A DNA stretch of 64,000 nucleotides. It comes from Vespula vulgaris. Its lineage: Eukaryota > Arthropoda > Insecta > Hymenoptera > Vespidae. The notes under the pieces were generated by a model. That model saw nothing but the letters and a program-made list of their open reading frames with translations, ran no database searches and was not told the DNA's origin. Shown in pieces: positions 36,417 to 50,101 of the stretch (positions are counted from its first letter, which is position 1; each line of letters opens with the position of its first letter). The stretch is from NCBI RefSeq assembly GCF_905475345.1, contig NC_066588.1, forward strand, positions 10,294,501 through 10,358,500, written 5' to 3'. The position numbers were made by a program, and so were the translations under genes.

Positions 36417-37075
36417 CTTTGTTCCCTCTAAACCGTTATAACTCGGCTCCTATTGGTCCGATCTGGACGAAAAAAATATGGGCGTAGAGGGCGCGACGAG
36501 CCCTTTCCAATGACCCCGGTCCGGTTCTCCTAGGTGCTATAGTTTCGGAGAAAAAAATTGTTAAAGAAAAATTTTTTTTTCCTTTGTTCCCTTTAAACCG
36601 TTATAACTCGGCTCCTGTTGGTCCGATCTGGACGAAGAAAATATGGGCGTAGAGGGCGCGACGAGCCCTTTCCAATGACCCCGGTCCGGTTCTCCTAGGT
36701 GCTATAGTTTCGGAGAAAAAAATTGTTAAAGAAAAATTATTTTTTCCTTTGTTCCCTTTAAACCGTTATAACTCGGCTCCTGTTGGTCCGATCTGGACGA
36801 AGAAAATATGGGCGTAGAGGGCGCGACGAGCCCTTTCCAATGACCCCGGTCCGGTTCTCCTAGGTGCTATAGTTTCGGAGAAAAAAATTGTTCAAGAAAA
36901 ATTCTTTTTCCTTTGTTCCCTTTAAACCGTTATAACTCGGCTCCTATTGGTCCGATCTGGACGAAAAAAATATGGGCGTAGAGGGCGCGACGAGCCCTTT
37001 CCAATGACCCCGGTCCGGTTCTCCTAGGTGCTATAGTTTCGGAGAAAAAAATTGTTAAAGAAAAATTTTTTTTTC
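36417..37075 (+). repeat. Tandem four-mer with CCCTCTAAA head, copy 2
   Basis: Same four monomers, 659 bp, in tandem with copy 1. A private ATTATTTTT is seen in the tail of the second monomer. Confidence 0.75.
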
Positions 37076-40000
37076 CTTTGTTCCCTTTAAACCGTTATAA
37101 CTCGCCTCCTATTGGTCCGATCTGGACGAAAAAAATATGGGCGTAGAGGGCGCGAAGAGCCCTTTCCAACGACCCCGGTCCGGTTCTCCTAGGTGCTACA
37201 GTTTCGGAGAAAAAAATTGTTAAAGAAAAATTTTTTTTTCCTTTGTACCCTTTAAACCGTTATAACTCGGCTCCTGTTGGTCCGATCTGGACGAAAAAAA
37301 TATGGGCGTAGAGGGCGCGACGAGCCCTTTCCAATGACCCCGGTCCGGTTCTCCTAGTTGCTACAGTTTCGGAGAAAAAAATTGTTAAAGAAAAATTTTT
37401 TTTTCCTTTGTTCCCTTTAAACCGTTATAACTCGGCTCCTATTGGTCCGATCTGGACGAAAAAAATATGGACGTAGAGGGCGCGACGAGCCCTTTCCAAT
37501 GACCCCGGTCCGGTTCTCCTAGGTGCTATAGTTTCGGAGAAAAAAATTGTTAAAGAAAAATTTTTTTTTCCATTGTTCCCTTTAAACCGTTATAACTCGC
37601 CTCCTATTGGTCCGATCTGGACGAAAAAAATATGGGCGTAGAGGGCGCGACGAGCCCTTTCCAACGACCCCGGTCCGGTTCTCCTAGGTGCTACAGTTTC
37701 GGAGAAAAAAATTGTTAAAGAAAAATTTTTTTTTCCTTTGTACCCTTTAAACCGTTATAACTCGGCTCCTATTGGTCCAATCTGGACGAAAAAAATATGC
37801 GCGTAGAGGGCGCGACGAGCCCTTTCCAACGACCCCGGTCGGGTTCTCCTAGGTGCTATAGTTTCGGACAAAAAAATTGTTAAAGAAAAATTTTTTTTTC
37901 CTTTGTTCCCTTTAAACCGTTATAACTCGCCTCCTATTGGTCCGATCTGGACGAAAAAAATATGGGCGTAGAGGGCGCGACGAGCCCTTTCCAATGACCC
38001 CGGTCGTGTTCTCCTAGGTGCTATAGTTTCGGAGAAAAAAATTGTTCAAGAAAAATTCTTTTTCCTTTGTTCCCTTTAAACCGTTATAACTCGGCTCCTA
38101 TTGGTCCGATCTGGACGAAAAAAATATGGGCGTAGAGGGCGCGACGAGCCCTTTCCAATGACCCCGGTCCGGTTCTCCTAGGTGCTATAGTTTCGGAGAA
38201 AAAAATTGTTAAAGAAAAATTTTTTTTTCCTTTGTTCCCTTTAAACCGTTATAACTCGCCTCCTATTGGTCCGATCTGGACGAAAAAAATATGGGCGTAG
38301 AGGGCGCGACGAGCCCTTTCCAACGACCCCGGTCCGGTTCTCCTAGGTGCTACAGTTTCGGAGAAAAAAATTGTTAAAGAAAAATTTTTTTTTCCTTTGT
38401 ACCCTTTAAACCGTTATAACTCGGCTCCTGTTGGTCCGATCTGGACGAAAAAAATATGGGCGTAGAGGACGCGACGAGCCCTTTCCAATGACCCCGGTCC
38501 GGTTCTCCTAGGTGCTATAGTTTCGGAGAAAAAAATTGTTAAAGAAAAATTTTTTTTTCCTTTGTTCCCTTTAAACCGTTATAACTCGCCTCCTATTGGT
38601 CCTATCTGGACGAAAAAAATATGGGCGTAGAGGGTGCGACGAGCCCTTTCCCATGACCCCGTTCGGGTTCTCCTAGGTGCTATAGTTTCGGAGAAAAAAA
38701 TTGTTAAAGAAAAATTTCTTTTTCCTTTGTTCCCTTTAAACCGTTATAACTCGCCTCCTATTGGTCCGATCTGGACGAAAAAAATATGGGCGTAGAGGGC
38801 GCGACGAGCCCTTTCCAATGACCCCGGTCCGGTTCTCCTAGGTGCTATAGTTTCGGAGAAAAAAATTGTTAAAGAAAAATTTTTTTTTCCTTTGTTCCCT
38901 TTAAACCGTTATAACTCGGCTCCTGTTGGTCCGATCTGGACGAAGAAAATATGGGCGTAGAGGGCGCGACGAGCCCTTTCCAATGACCCCGGTCCGGTTC
39001 TCCTAGTTGCTACAGTTTCGGAGAAAAAAATTGTTAAAGAAAAATTTTTTTTTCCTTTGTTCCCTTTAAACCGTTATAACTCGGCTCCTATTGGTCCGAT
39101 CTGGACGAAAAAAATATGGACGTAGAGGGCGCGACGAGCCCTTTCCAACGACCCCGGTCCGGTTCTCCTAGGTGCTACAGTTTCGGAGAAAAAAATTGTT
39201 AAAGAAAAATTTTTTTTTCCTTTGTACCCTTTAAACCGTTATAACTCGGCTCCTGTTGGTCCGATCTGGACGAAAAAAATATGGGCGTAGAGGACGCGAC
39301 GAGCCCTTTCCAATGACCCCGGTCCGGTTCTCCTAGGTGCTATAGTTTCGGAGAAAAAAATTGTTAAAGAAAAATTTTTTTTTCCTTTGTTCCCTTTAAA
39401 CCGTTATAACTCGCCTCCTATTGGTCCTATCTGGACGAAAAAAATATGGGCGTAGAGGGCGCGACGAGCCCTTTCCCATGACCCCGTTCGGGTTCTCCTA
39501 GGTGCTATAGTTTCGGAGAAAAAAATTGTTAAAGAAAAATTTCTTTTTCCTTTGTTCCCTTTAAACCGTTATAACTCGCCTCCTATTGGTCCGATCTGGA
39601 CGAAAAAAATATGGGCGTAGAGGGCGCAACGAGCCCTTTCCAATGACCCCGGTCGGGTTCTCCTAGGTGCTATAGTTTCGGAGAAAAAAATTGTTAAAGA
39701 AAAATTTTTTTTTCCTTTGTTCCCTTTAAACCGTTATAACTCGGCTCCTGTTGGTCCGATCTGGACGAAGAAAATATGGGCGAAGAGGGCGCGACGAGCC
39801 CTTTCCAATGACCCCGGTCCGGTTCTCCTAGGTGCTATAGTTTCGGAGAAAAAAATTGTTCAAGAAAAATTCTTTTTCCTTTGTTCCCTTTAAACCGTTA
39901 TAACTCGGCTCCTATTGGTCCGATCTGGACGAAAAAAATATGGGCGTAGAGGGCGCGACGAGCCCTTTCCAATGACCCCGGTCCGGTTCTCCTAGGTGCT

Positions 40001-43000
40001 ATAGTTTCGGAGAAAAAAATTGTTAAAGAAAAATTTTTTTTTCCTTTGTTCCCTTTAAACCGTTATAACTCGCCTCCTATTGGTCCGATCTGGACGAAAA
40101 AAATATGGGCGTAGAGGGCGCGAAGAGCCCTTTCCAACGACCCCGGTCCGGTTCTCCTAGGTGCTACAGTTTCGGAGAAAAAAATTGTTAAAGAAAAATT
40201 TTTTTTTCCTTTGTACCCTTTAAACCGTTATAACTCGGCTCCTGTTGGTCCGATCTGGACGAAAAAAATATGGGCGTAGAGGGCGCGACGAGCCCTTTCC
40301 AATGACCCCGGTCCGGTTCTCCTAGGTGCTATAGTTTCGGAGAAAAAAATTGTTAAAGAAAAATTTTTTTTTCCTTTGTTCCCTTTAAACCGTTATAACT
40401 CGGCTCCTATTGGTCCGATCTGGACGAAAAAAATATGGTCGTAGAGGGCGCAACGAGCCCTTTCCAATGACCCCGGTCCGGTTCTCCTAGTTGCTACAGT
40501 TTCGGAGAAAAAAATTGTTAAAGAAAAATTTTTTTTCCTTTGTTCCCTTTAAACCGTTATAACTCGGCTCCTATTGGTCCGATCTGGACGAAAAAAATAT
40601 GGACGTAGAGGGCGCGACGAGCCCTTTCCAATGACCCCGGTCCGGTTCTCCTAGGTGCTATAGTTTCGGAGAAAAAAATTGTTAAAGAAAAATTTTTTTT
40701 TCCATTGTTCCCTTTAAACCGTTATAACTCGCCTCCTATTGGTCCGATCTGGACGAAAAAAATATGGGCGTAGAGGGCGCGACGAGCCCTTTCCAACGAC
40801 CCCGGTCCGGTTCTCCTAGGTGCTACAGTTTCGGAGAAAAAAATTGTTAAAGAAAAATTTTTTTTTCCTTTGTACCCTTTAAACCGTTATAACTCGGCTC
40901 CTATTGGTCCAATCTGGACGAAAAAAATATGCGCGTAGAGGGCGCGACGAGCCCTTTCCAACGACCCCGGTCGGGTTCTCCTAGGTGCTATAGTTTCGGA
41001 CAAAAAAATTGTTAAAGAAAAATTTTTTTTTCCTTTGTTCCCTTTAAACCGTTATAACTCGCCTCCTATTGGTCCGATCTGGACGAAAAAAATATGGGCG
41101 TAGAGGGCGCGACGAGCCCTTTCCAATGACCCCGGTCGGGTTCTCCTAGGTGCTATAGTTTCGGAGAAAAAAATTGTTCAAGAAAAATTCTTTTTCCTTT
41201 GTTCCCTTTAAACCGTTATAACTCGGCTCCTATTGGTCCGATCTGGACGAAAAAAATAGGGGCGTAGAGGGCGCGACGAGCCCTTTCCAATGACCCCGGT
41301 CCGGTTCTCCTAGGTGCTATAGTTTCGGAGAAAAAAATTGTTAAAGAAAAATTTTTTTTTCCTTTGTTCCCTTTAAACCGTTATAACTCGCCTCCTATTG
41401 GTCCGATCTGGACGAAAAAAATATGGGCGTAGAGGGCGCGACGAGCCCTTTCCAACGACCCCGGTCCGGTTCTCCTAGGTGCTACAGTTTCGGAGAAAAA
41501 AATTGTTAAAGAAAAATTTTTTTTTCCTTTGTACCCTTTAAACCGTTATAACTCGGCTCCTGTTGGTCCGATCTGGACGAAAAAAATATGGGCGTAGAGG
41601 ACGCGACGAGCCCTTTCCAATGACCCCGGTCCGGTTCTCCTAGGTGCTATAGTTTCGGAGAAAAAAATTGTTAAAGAAAAATTTTTTTTTCCTTTGTTCC
41701 CTTTAAACCGTTATAACTCGCCTCCTATTGGTCCTATCTGGACGAAAAAAATATGGGCGTAGAGGGCGCGACGAGCCCTTTCCCATGACCCCGTTCGGGT
41801 TCTCCTAGGTGCTATAGTTTCGGAGAAAAAAATTGTTAAAGAAAAATTTCTTTTTCCTTTGTTCCCTTTAAACCGTTATAACTCGCCTCCTATTGGTCCG
41901 ATCTGGACGAAAAAAATATGGGCGTAGAGGGCGCAACGAGCCCTTTCCAATGACCCCGGTCGGGTTCTCCTAGGTGCTATAGTTTCGGAGAAAAAAATTG
42001 TTCAAGAAAAATTTTTTTTCCTTTGTTCCCTTTAAACCGTTATAACTCGCCTCCTATTGGTCCTATCTGGACGAAAAAAATATGGGCGTAGAGGGCGCGA
42101 CGAGCCCTTTCCCATGACCCCGGTAGGGTTCTCCTAGGTGCTATAGTTTCGGAGAAAAAAATTGTTAAAGAAAAATTTCTTTTTCCTTTGTTCCCTTTAA
42201 ACCGTTATAAATCGCCTCCTATTGGTCCGATCTGGACGAAAAAAATATGGGCGTAGAGGGCGCAACGAGCCCTTTCCAATGACCCCGGTCGGGTTCTCCT
42301 AGGTGCTATAGTTTCGGAGAAAAAAATTGTTCAAGAAAAATTCTTTTTCCTTTGTTCCCTTTAAACCGTTATAACTCGGCTCCTATTGGTCCGATCTGGA
42401 CGAAAAAAATATGGGCGTAGAGGGCGCGACGAGCCCTTTCCAATGACCCCGGTCCGGTTCTCCTAGGTGCTATAGTTTCGGAGAAAAAAATTGTTAAAGA
42501 AAAATTTTTTTTTCCTTTGTTCCCTTTAAACCGTTATAACTCGCCTCCTATTGGTCCGATCTGGACGAAAAAAATATGGGCGTAGAGGGCGCGACGAGCC
42601 CTTTCCAACGACCCCGGTCCGGTTCTCCTAGGTGCTACAGTTTCGGACAAAAAAATTGTTAAAGAAAAATTTTTTTTTCCTTTGTACCCTTTAAACCGTT
42701 ATAACTCGGCTCCTGTTGGTCCGATCTGGACGAAAAAAATATGGGCGTAGAGGACGCGACGAGCCCTTTCCAATGACCCCGGTCCGGTTCTCCTAGGTGC
42801 TATAGTTTCGGAGAAAAAAATTGTTAAAGAAAAATTTTTTTTTCCTTTGTTCCCTTTAAACCGTTATAACTCGCCTCCTATTGGTCCTATCTGGACGAAA
42901 AAAATATGGGCGTAGAGGGCGCGACGAGCCCTTTCCCACGACCCCGTTCGGGTTCTCCTAGGTGCTATAGTTTCGGAGAAAAAAATTGTTAAAGAAAAAT

Positions 43001-45449
43001 TTCTTTTTCCTTTGTTCCCTTTAAACCGTTATAACTCGCCTCCTATTGGTCCGATCTGGACGAAAAAAATATGGGCGTAGAGGGCGCAACGAGCCCTTTC
43101 CAATGACCCCGGTCGGGTTCTCCTAGGTGCTATAGTTTCGGAGAAAAAAATTGTTAAAGAAAAATTTTTTTTTCCTTTGTTCCCTTTAAACCGTTATAAC
43201 TCGCCTCCTATTGGTCCTATCTGGACGAAAAAAATATGGGCGTAGAGGGCGCGACGAGCCCTTTCCCATGACCCCGGTAGGGTTCTCCTAGGTGCTATAG
43301 TTTCGGAGAAAAAAATTGTTAAAGAAAAATTTCTTTTTCCTTTGTTCCCTTTAAACCGTTATAAATCGCCTCCTATTGGTCCGATCTGGACGAAAAAAAT
43401 ATGGGCGTAGAGGGCGCAACGAGCCCTTTCCAATGACCCCGGTCGGGTTCTCCTAGGTGCTATAGTTTCGGAGAAAAAAATTGTTAAAGAAAAATTTTTT
43501 TTTCCTTTGTTCCCTTTAAACCGTTATAACTCGCCTCCTATTGGTCCGATCTGGACGAAAAAAATATGGGCGTAGAGGGCGCGACGAGCCCTTTCCAACG
43601 ACCCCGGTCCGGTTCTCCTAGGTGCTACAGTTTCGGAGAAAAAAATTGTTAAAGAAAAATTTTTTTTTCCTTTGTACCCTTTAAACCGTTATAACTCGGC
43701 TCCTGTTGGTCCGATCTGGACGAAAAAAATATGGGCGTAGAGGACGCGACGAGCCCTTTCCAATGACCCCGGTCCGGTTCTCCTAGGTGCTATAGTTTCG
43801 GAGAAAAAAATTGTTAAAGAAAAATTTTTTTTTCCTTTGTTCCCTTTAAACCGTTATAACTCGCCTCCTATTGGTCCTATCTGGACGAAAAAAATATGGG
43901 CGTAGAGGGCGCGACGAGCCCTTTCCCATGACCCCGTTCGGGTTCTCCTAGGTGCTATAATTTCGGAGAAAAAAATTGTTAAAGAAAAATTTTTTTTTCC
44001 TTTGTACCCTTTAAACCGTTATAACTCGGCTCCTGTTGGTCCGATCTGGACGAAAAAAATATGGGCGTAGAGGACGCGACGAGCCCTTTCCAATGACCCC
44101 GGTCCGGTTCTCCTAGGTGCTATAGTTTCGGAGAAAAAAATTGTTAAAGAAAAATTTTTTTTTCCTTTGTTCCCTTTAAACCGTTATAACTCGCCTCCTA
44201 TTGGTCCTATCTGGACGAAAAAAATATGGGCGTAGAGGGCGCGACGAGCCCTTTCCCATGACCCCGTTCGGGTTCTCCTAGGTGCTATAGTTTCGGAGAA
44301 AAAAATTGTTAAAGAAAAATTTCTTTTTCCTTTGTTCCCTTTAAACCGTTATAACTCGCCTCCTATTGGTCCGATCTGGACGAAAAAAATATGGGCGTAG
44401 AGGGCGCAACGAGCCCTTTCCAATGACCCCGGTCGGGTTCTCCTAGGTGCTATAGTTTCGGAGAAAAAAATTGTTCAAGAAAAATTTTTTTTTCCTTTGT
44501 TCCCTTTAAACCGTTATAACTCGCCTCCTATTGGTCCTATCTGGACGAAAAAAATATGGGCGTAGAGGGCGCGACGAGCCCTTTCCCATGACCCCGGTAG
44601 GGTTCTCCTAGGTGCTATAGTTTCGGAGAAAAAAATTGTTAAAGAAAAATTTCTTTTTCCTTTGTTCCCTTTAAACCGTTATAAATCGCCTCCTATTGGT
44701 CCGATCTGGACGAAAAAAATATGGGCGTAGAGGGCGCAACGAGCCCTTTCCAATGACCCCGGTCGGGTTCTCCTAGGTGCTATAGTTTCGGAGAAAAAAA
44801 TTGTTCAAGAAAAATTTTTTTTTCCTTTGTTCCCTTTAAACCGTTATAACTCGCCTCCTATTGGTCCTATCTGGACGAAAAAAATATGGGCGTAGAGGGC
44901 GCGACGAGCCCTTTCCCATGACCCCGGTCGGGTTCTCCTAGGTGCTATAGTTTCGGAGAAAAAAATTGTTAAAGAAAAATTTCTTTTTCCATTGTTCCCT
45001 TTAAACCGTTATAAATCGCCTCCTATTGGTCCGATCTGGACGAAAAAAATATGGGCGTAGAGGGCGCAACGAGCCCTTTCCAATGACCCCGGTCGGGTTC
45101 TCCTAGGTGCTATAGTTTCGGAGAAAAAAATTGTTCAAGAAAAATTTTTTTTTCCTTTGTTCCCTTTAAACCGTTATAACTCGGCTCCTATTGGTCCTAT
45201 CTGGACGAAAAAAATATGGGCGTAGAGGGCGCGACGAGCCCTTTCCCATGACCCCGGTCGGGTTCTCCTAGGTGCTATAGTTTCGGAGAAAAAAATTGTT
45301 AAAGAAAAATTTCTTTTTCCTTTGTTCCCTTTAAACCGTTATAAATCGCCTCCTATTGGTCCGATCTGGACGAAAAAAATATGGGCGTAGAGGGCGCAAC
45401 GAGCCCTGTCCAATGACCCCGGTCGGGTTCTCCTAGGTGCTATAGTTTC

Positions 45450-45485
45450 GGAGAAAAAAATTGTTCAAGAAAAATTTTTTTCTCC
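45450..45485 (+). repeat. Perfect 11-bp inverted repeat, loop in standard orientation
   Basis: Left arm GGAG plus A7 at 45,450-45,460, 14-bp loop TTGTTCAAGAAAAA, right arm T7 plus CTCC at 45,475-45,485. A T-to-C change in the right arm makes it perfectly complementary to the left arm. This lies in the tail before a W monomer that carries the private CTAGAG. It is the paralogue of 47,759-47,794. Confidence 0.9.
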
Positions 45486-47758
45486 TTTGTTCCCTTTAAA
45501 CCGTTATAACTCGGCTCCTATTGGTCCGATCTGGACGAAAAAAATATGTGCGTAGAGGGCGCGACGAGCCCTTTCCAATGACCCCGGTCGGGTTCTCCTA
45601 GGTGCTAGAGTTTCGGAGAAAAAAATTGTTAAAGAAAAATTTTTTTTTCCTTTGTTCCCTTTAAACCGTTATAACTCGCCTCCTATTGGTCCGATCTGGA
45701 CGAAAAAAATATGGGCGTAGAGGGCGCGACGAGCCCTTTCCAACGACCCCGGTCCGGTTCTCCTAGATGCTACAGTTTCGGAGAAAAAAATTGTTAAAGA
45801 AAAATTTTTTTTTCCTTTGTACCCTTTAAACCGTTATAACTCGGCTCCTGTTGGTCCGATCTGGACGAAAAAAATATGGGCGTAGAGGACGCGACGAGCC
45901 CTTTCCAATGACCCCGGTCCGGTTCTCCTAGGTGCTATAGTTTCGGAGAAAAAAATTGTTAAAGAAAAATTTTTTTTTCCTTTGTTCCCTTTAAACCGTT
46001 ATAACTCGCCTCCTATTGGTCCTATCTGGACGAAAAAAATATGGGCGTAGAGGGCGCGACGAGCCCTTTCCCATGACCCCGTTCGGGTTCTCCTAGGTGC
46101 TATAGTTTCGGAGAAAAAAATTGTTAAAGAAAAATTTCCTTTTCCTTTGTTCCCTTTAAACCGTTATAACTCGCCTCCTATTGGTCCGATCTGGACGAAA
46201 AAAATATGGGCGTAGAGGGCGCAACGAGCCCTTTCCAATGACCCCGGTCGGGTTCTCCTAGGTGCTATAGTTTCGGAGAAAAAAATTGTTAAAGAAAAAT
46301 TTTTTTTTCCTTTGTTCCCTTTAAACCGTTATAACTCGCCTCCTATTGGTCCTATCTGGACGAAAAAAATATGGGCGTAGAGGGCGCGACGAGCCCTTTC
46401 CCATGACCCCGTTCGGGTTCTCCTAGGTGCTATAGTTTCGGAGAAAAAAATTGTTAAAGAAAAATTTCCTTTTCCTTTGTTCCCTTTAAACCGTTATAAC
46501 TCGCCTCCTATTGGTCCGATCTGGACGAAAAAAATATGGGCGTAGAGGGCGCAACGAGCCCTTTCCAATGACCCCGGTCGGGTTCTCCTAGGTGCTATAG
46601 TTTCGGAGAAAAAAATTGTTAAAGAAAAATTTTTTTTTCCTTTGTTCCCTTTAAACCGTTATAACTCGCCTCCTATTGGTCCGATCTGGACGAAAAAAAT
46701 ATGGGCGTAGAGGGCGCGACGAGCCCTTTCCAACGACCCCGGTCCGGTTCTCCTAGGTGCTACAGTTTCGGAGAAAAAAATTGTTAAAGAAAAATTTTTT
46801 TTTCCTTTCTACCCTTTAAACCGTTATAACTCGGCTCCTGTTGGTCCGATCTGGACGAAAAAAATATGGGCGTAGAGGGCGCGACGAGCCCTTTCCAATG
46901 ACCCCGGTCCGGTTCTCCTAGGTGCTATAGTTTCGGAGAAAAAAATTGTTAAAGAAAAATTTTTTTTTCCTTTGTTCCCTTTAAACCGTTATAACTCGCC
47001 TCCTATTGGTCCGATCTGGACGAAAAAAATATGGGCGTAGAGGGCGCGACGAGCCCTTTCCAACGACCCCGGTCCGGTTCTCCTAGGTGCTACAGTTTCG
47101 GAGAAAAAAATTGTTAAAGAAAAATTTTTTTTTCCTTTGTACCCTTTAAACCGTTATAACTCGGCTCCTGTTGGTCCGATCTGGACGAAAAAATATGGGC
47201 GTAGAGGGCGCGACGAGCCCTTTCCAATGACCCCGGTCCGGTTCTCCTAGGTGCTATAGTTTCGGAGAAAAAAATTGTTAAAGAAAAATTTTTTTTTCCT
47301 TTGTTCCCTTTAAACCGTTATAACTCGCCTCCTATTGGTCCTATCTGGACGAAAAAAATATGGGCGTAGAGGGCGCGACGAGCCCTTTCCCATGACCCCG
47401 TTCGGGTTCTCCTAGGTGCTATAGTTTCGGAGAAAAAAATTGTTAAAGAAAAATTTCTTTTTCCTTTGTTCCCTTTAAACCGTTATAACTCGCCTCCTAT
47501 TGGTCCGATCTGGACGAAAAAAATATGGGCGTAGAGGGCGCGACGAGCCCTTTCCCATGACCCCGGTCGGGTTCTCCTAGGTGCTATAGTTTCGGAGAAA
47601 AAAATTGTTAAAGAAAAATTTCTTTTTCCTTTGTTCCCTTTAAACCGTTATAAATCGCCTCCTATTGGTCCGATCTGGACGAAAAAAATATGGGCGTAGA
47701 GGGCGCAACGAGCCCTTTCCAATGACCCCGGTCGGGTTCTCCTAGGTGCTATAGTTTC

Positions 47759-47794
47759 GGAGAAAAAAATTTTTCTTGAACAATTTTTTTCTCC
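47759..47794 (-). repeat. Micro-inversion of the 14-bp loop between perfect arms
   Basis: Same arms as at 45,450-45,485 (47,759-47,769 and 47,784-47,794). The 14-bp loop reads TTTTTCTTGAACAA, the exact reverse complement of the standard loop. The 36-bp element is therefore inverted as a unit. The following W monomer has the same private CTAGAG as the 45.5-kb copy, so the two loci are paralogues 2,309 bp apart. This is the only orientation change seen in the window. Confidence 0.92.
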
Positions 47795-48948
47795 TTTGTT
47801 CCCTTTAAACCGTTATAACTCGGCTCCTATTGGTCCGATCTGGACGAAAAAAATATGTGCGTAGAGGGCGCGACGAGCCCTTTCCAATGACCCCGGTCGG
47901 GTTCTCCTAGGTGCTAGAGTTTCGGAGAAAAAAATTGTTAAAGAAAAATTTTTTTTTCCTTTGTTCCCTTTAAACCGTTATAACTCGCCTCCTATTGGTC
48001 CGATCTGGACGAAAAAAATATGGGCGTAGAGGGCGCGACGAGCCCTTTCCAACGACCCCGGTCCGGTTCTCCTAGGTGCTACAGTTTCGGAGAAAAAAAT
48101 TGTTAAAGAAAAATTTTTTTTTCCTTTGTACCCTTTAAACCGTTATAACTCGGCTCCTGTTGGTCCGATCTGGACGAAAAAAATATGGGCGTAGAGGACG
48201 CGACGAGCCCTTTCCAATGACCCCGGTCCGGTTCTCCTAGGTGCTATAGTTTCGGAGAAAAAAATTGTTAAAGAAAAATTTTTTTTTCCTTTGTTCCCTT
48301 TAAACCGTTATAACTCGCCTCCTATTGGTCCTATCTGGACGAAAAAAATATGGGCGTAGAGGGCGCGACGAGCCCTTTCCCATGACCCCGTTCGGGTTCT
48401 CCTAGGTGCTATAGTTTCGGAGAAAAAAATTGTTAAAGAAAAATTTCCTTTTCCTTTGTTCCCTTTAAACCGTTATAACTCGCCTCCTATTGGTCCGATC
48501 TGGACGAAAAAAATATGGGCGTAGAGGGCGCAACGAGCCCTTTCCAATGACCCCGGTCGGGTTCTCCTAGGTGCTATAGTTTCGGAGAAAAAAATTGTTC
48601 AAGAAAAATTTTTTTTTCCTTTGTTCCCTTTAAACCGTTATAACTCGCCTCCTATTGGTCCGATCTGGACGAAAAAAATATGGGCGTAGAGGGCGCGACG
48701 AGCCCTTTCCAATGACCCCGGTCCGGTTCTCCTAGGTGCTATAGTTTCGGAGAAAAAAATTGTTAAAAAAAAATTTTTTTTTCCTTTGTTCCCTTTAAAC
48801 CGTTATAACTCGCCTCCTATAGGTCCGATCTGGACGAAAAAAATATGGGCGTAGAGGGCGCGACGAGCCCTTTCCAACGACCCCGGTCCGGTTCTCCTAG
48901 GTGCTACAGTTTCGGAGAAAAAAATTGTTAAAGAAAAATTTTTTTTTC

Positions 48949-50101
48949 CTTTCTACCCTTTAAACCGTTATAACTCGGCTCCTGTTGGTCCGATCTGGAC
49001 GAAAAAAATATGGGCGTAGAGGGCGCGACGAGCCCTTTCCAATGACCCCGGTCCGGTTCTCCTAGGTGCTATAGTTTCGGAGAAAAAAATTGTTAAAGAA
49101 AAATTTTTTTTCCTTTGTTCCCTTTAAACCGTTATAACTCGCCTCCTATTGGTCCGATCTGGACGAAAAAAATATGGGCGTAGAGGGCGCGACGAGCCCT
49201 TTCCAACGACCCCGGTCCGGTTCTCCTAGGTGCTACAGTTTCGGAGAAAAAAATTGTTAAAGAAAAATTTTTTTTTCCTTTGTACCCTTTAAACCGTTAT
49301 AACTCGGCTCCTGTTGGTCCGATCTGGACGAAAAAATATGGGCGTAGAGGGCGCGACGAGCCCTTTCCAATGACCCCGGTCCGGTTCTCCTAGGTGCTAT
49401 AGTTTCGGAGAAAAAAATTGTTAAAGAAAAATTTTTTTTTCCTTTGTTCCCTTTAAACCGTTATAACTCGCCTCCTATTGGTCCGATCTGGACGAAAAAA
49501 ATATGGGCGTAGAGGGCGCGACGAGCCCTTTCCAACGACCCCGGTCCGGTTCTCCTAGGTGCTACAGTTTCGGAGAAAAAAATTGTTAAAGAAAAATTTT
49601 TTTTTCCTTTGTACCCTTTATACCGTTATAACTCGGCTCCTGTTGGTCCGATCTGGACGAAAAAAATATGGGCGTAGAGGACGCGACGAGCCCTTTCCAA
49701 TGACCCCGGTCCGGTTCTCCTAGGTGCTATAGTTTCGGAGAAAAAAATTGTTCAAGAAAAATTTTTTTTTCCTTTGTTCCCTTTAAACCGTTATAACTCG
49801 CCTCCTATTGGTCCTATCTGGACGAAAAAAATATGGGCGTAGAGGGCGCGACGAGCCCTTTCCCATGACCCCGGTCGGGTTCTCCTAGGTGCTATAGTTT
49901 CGGAGAAAAAAATTGTTAAAGAAAAATTTCTTTTTCCTTTGTTCCCTTTAAACCGTTATAAATCGCCTCCTATTGGTCCGATCTGGACGAAAAAAATATG
50001 GGCGTAGAGGGCGCGACGAGCCCTTTCCAACGACCCCGGTCCGGTTCTCCTAGGTGCTACAGTTTCGGAGAAAAAAATTGTTAAAGAAAAATTTTTTTTT
50101 C
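48949..50101 (+). repeat. Seven-monomer unit with CTTTCTACC head
   Basis: Order: T (CTTTCTACC), S after a T8 tail, T with six A, S, T (TTTATACC), U, and a V/S hybrid. The next CTTTCTACC head is at 50,102, 1,153 bp on, and TTATACC pairs at 49,618 and 50,771 have the same spacing. Confidence 0.75.

Larger units (their letters stand above)
34770..37075 (+). repeat. Transition zone between domains 1 and 2
   Basis: This zone mixes the last K, L and N monomers of domain 1 (GATCCC near 35,104 and 35,180; GAAATATG near 35,647) with the first GGCTCCTGTTGG monomers (from 34,935). Several private changes occur: ATGCGCG, GACGAACCC, GGCCCGG, GACTAG and CTCATATT. It ends with a tandem four-mer. No unique sequence separates the domains. 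Confidence 0.7.
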
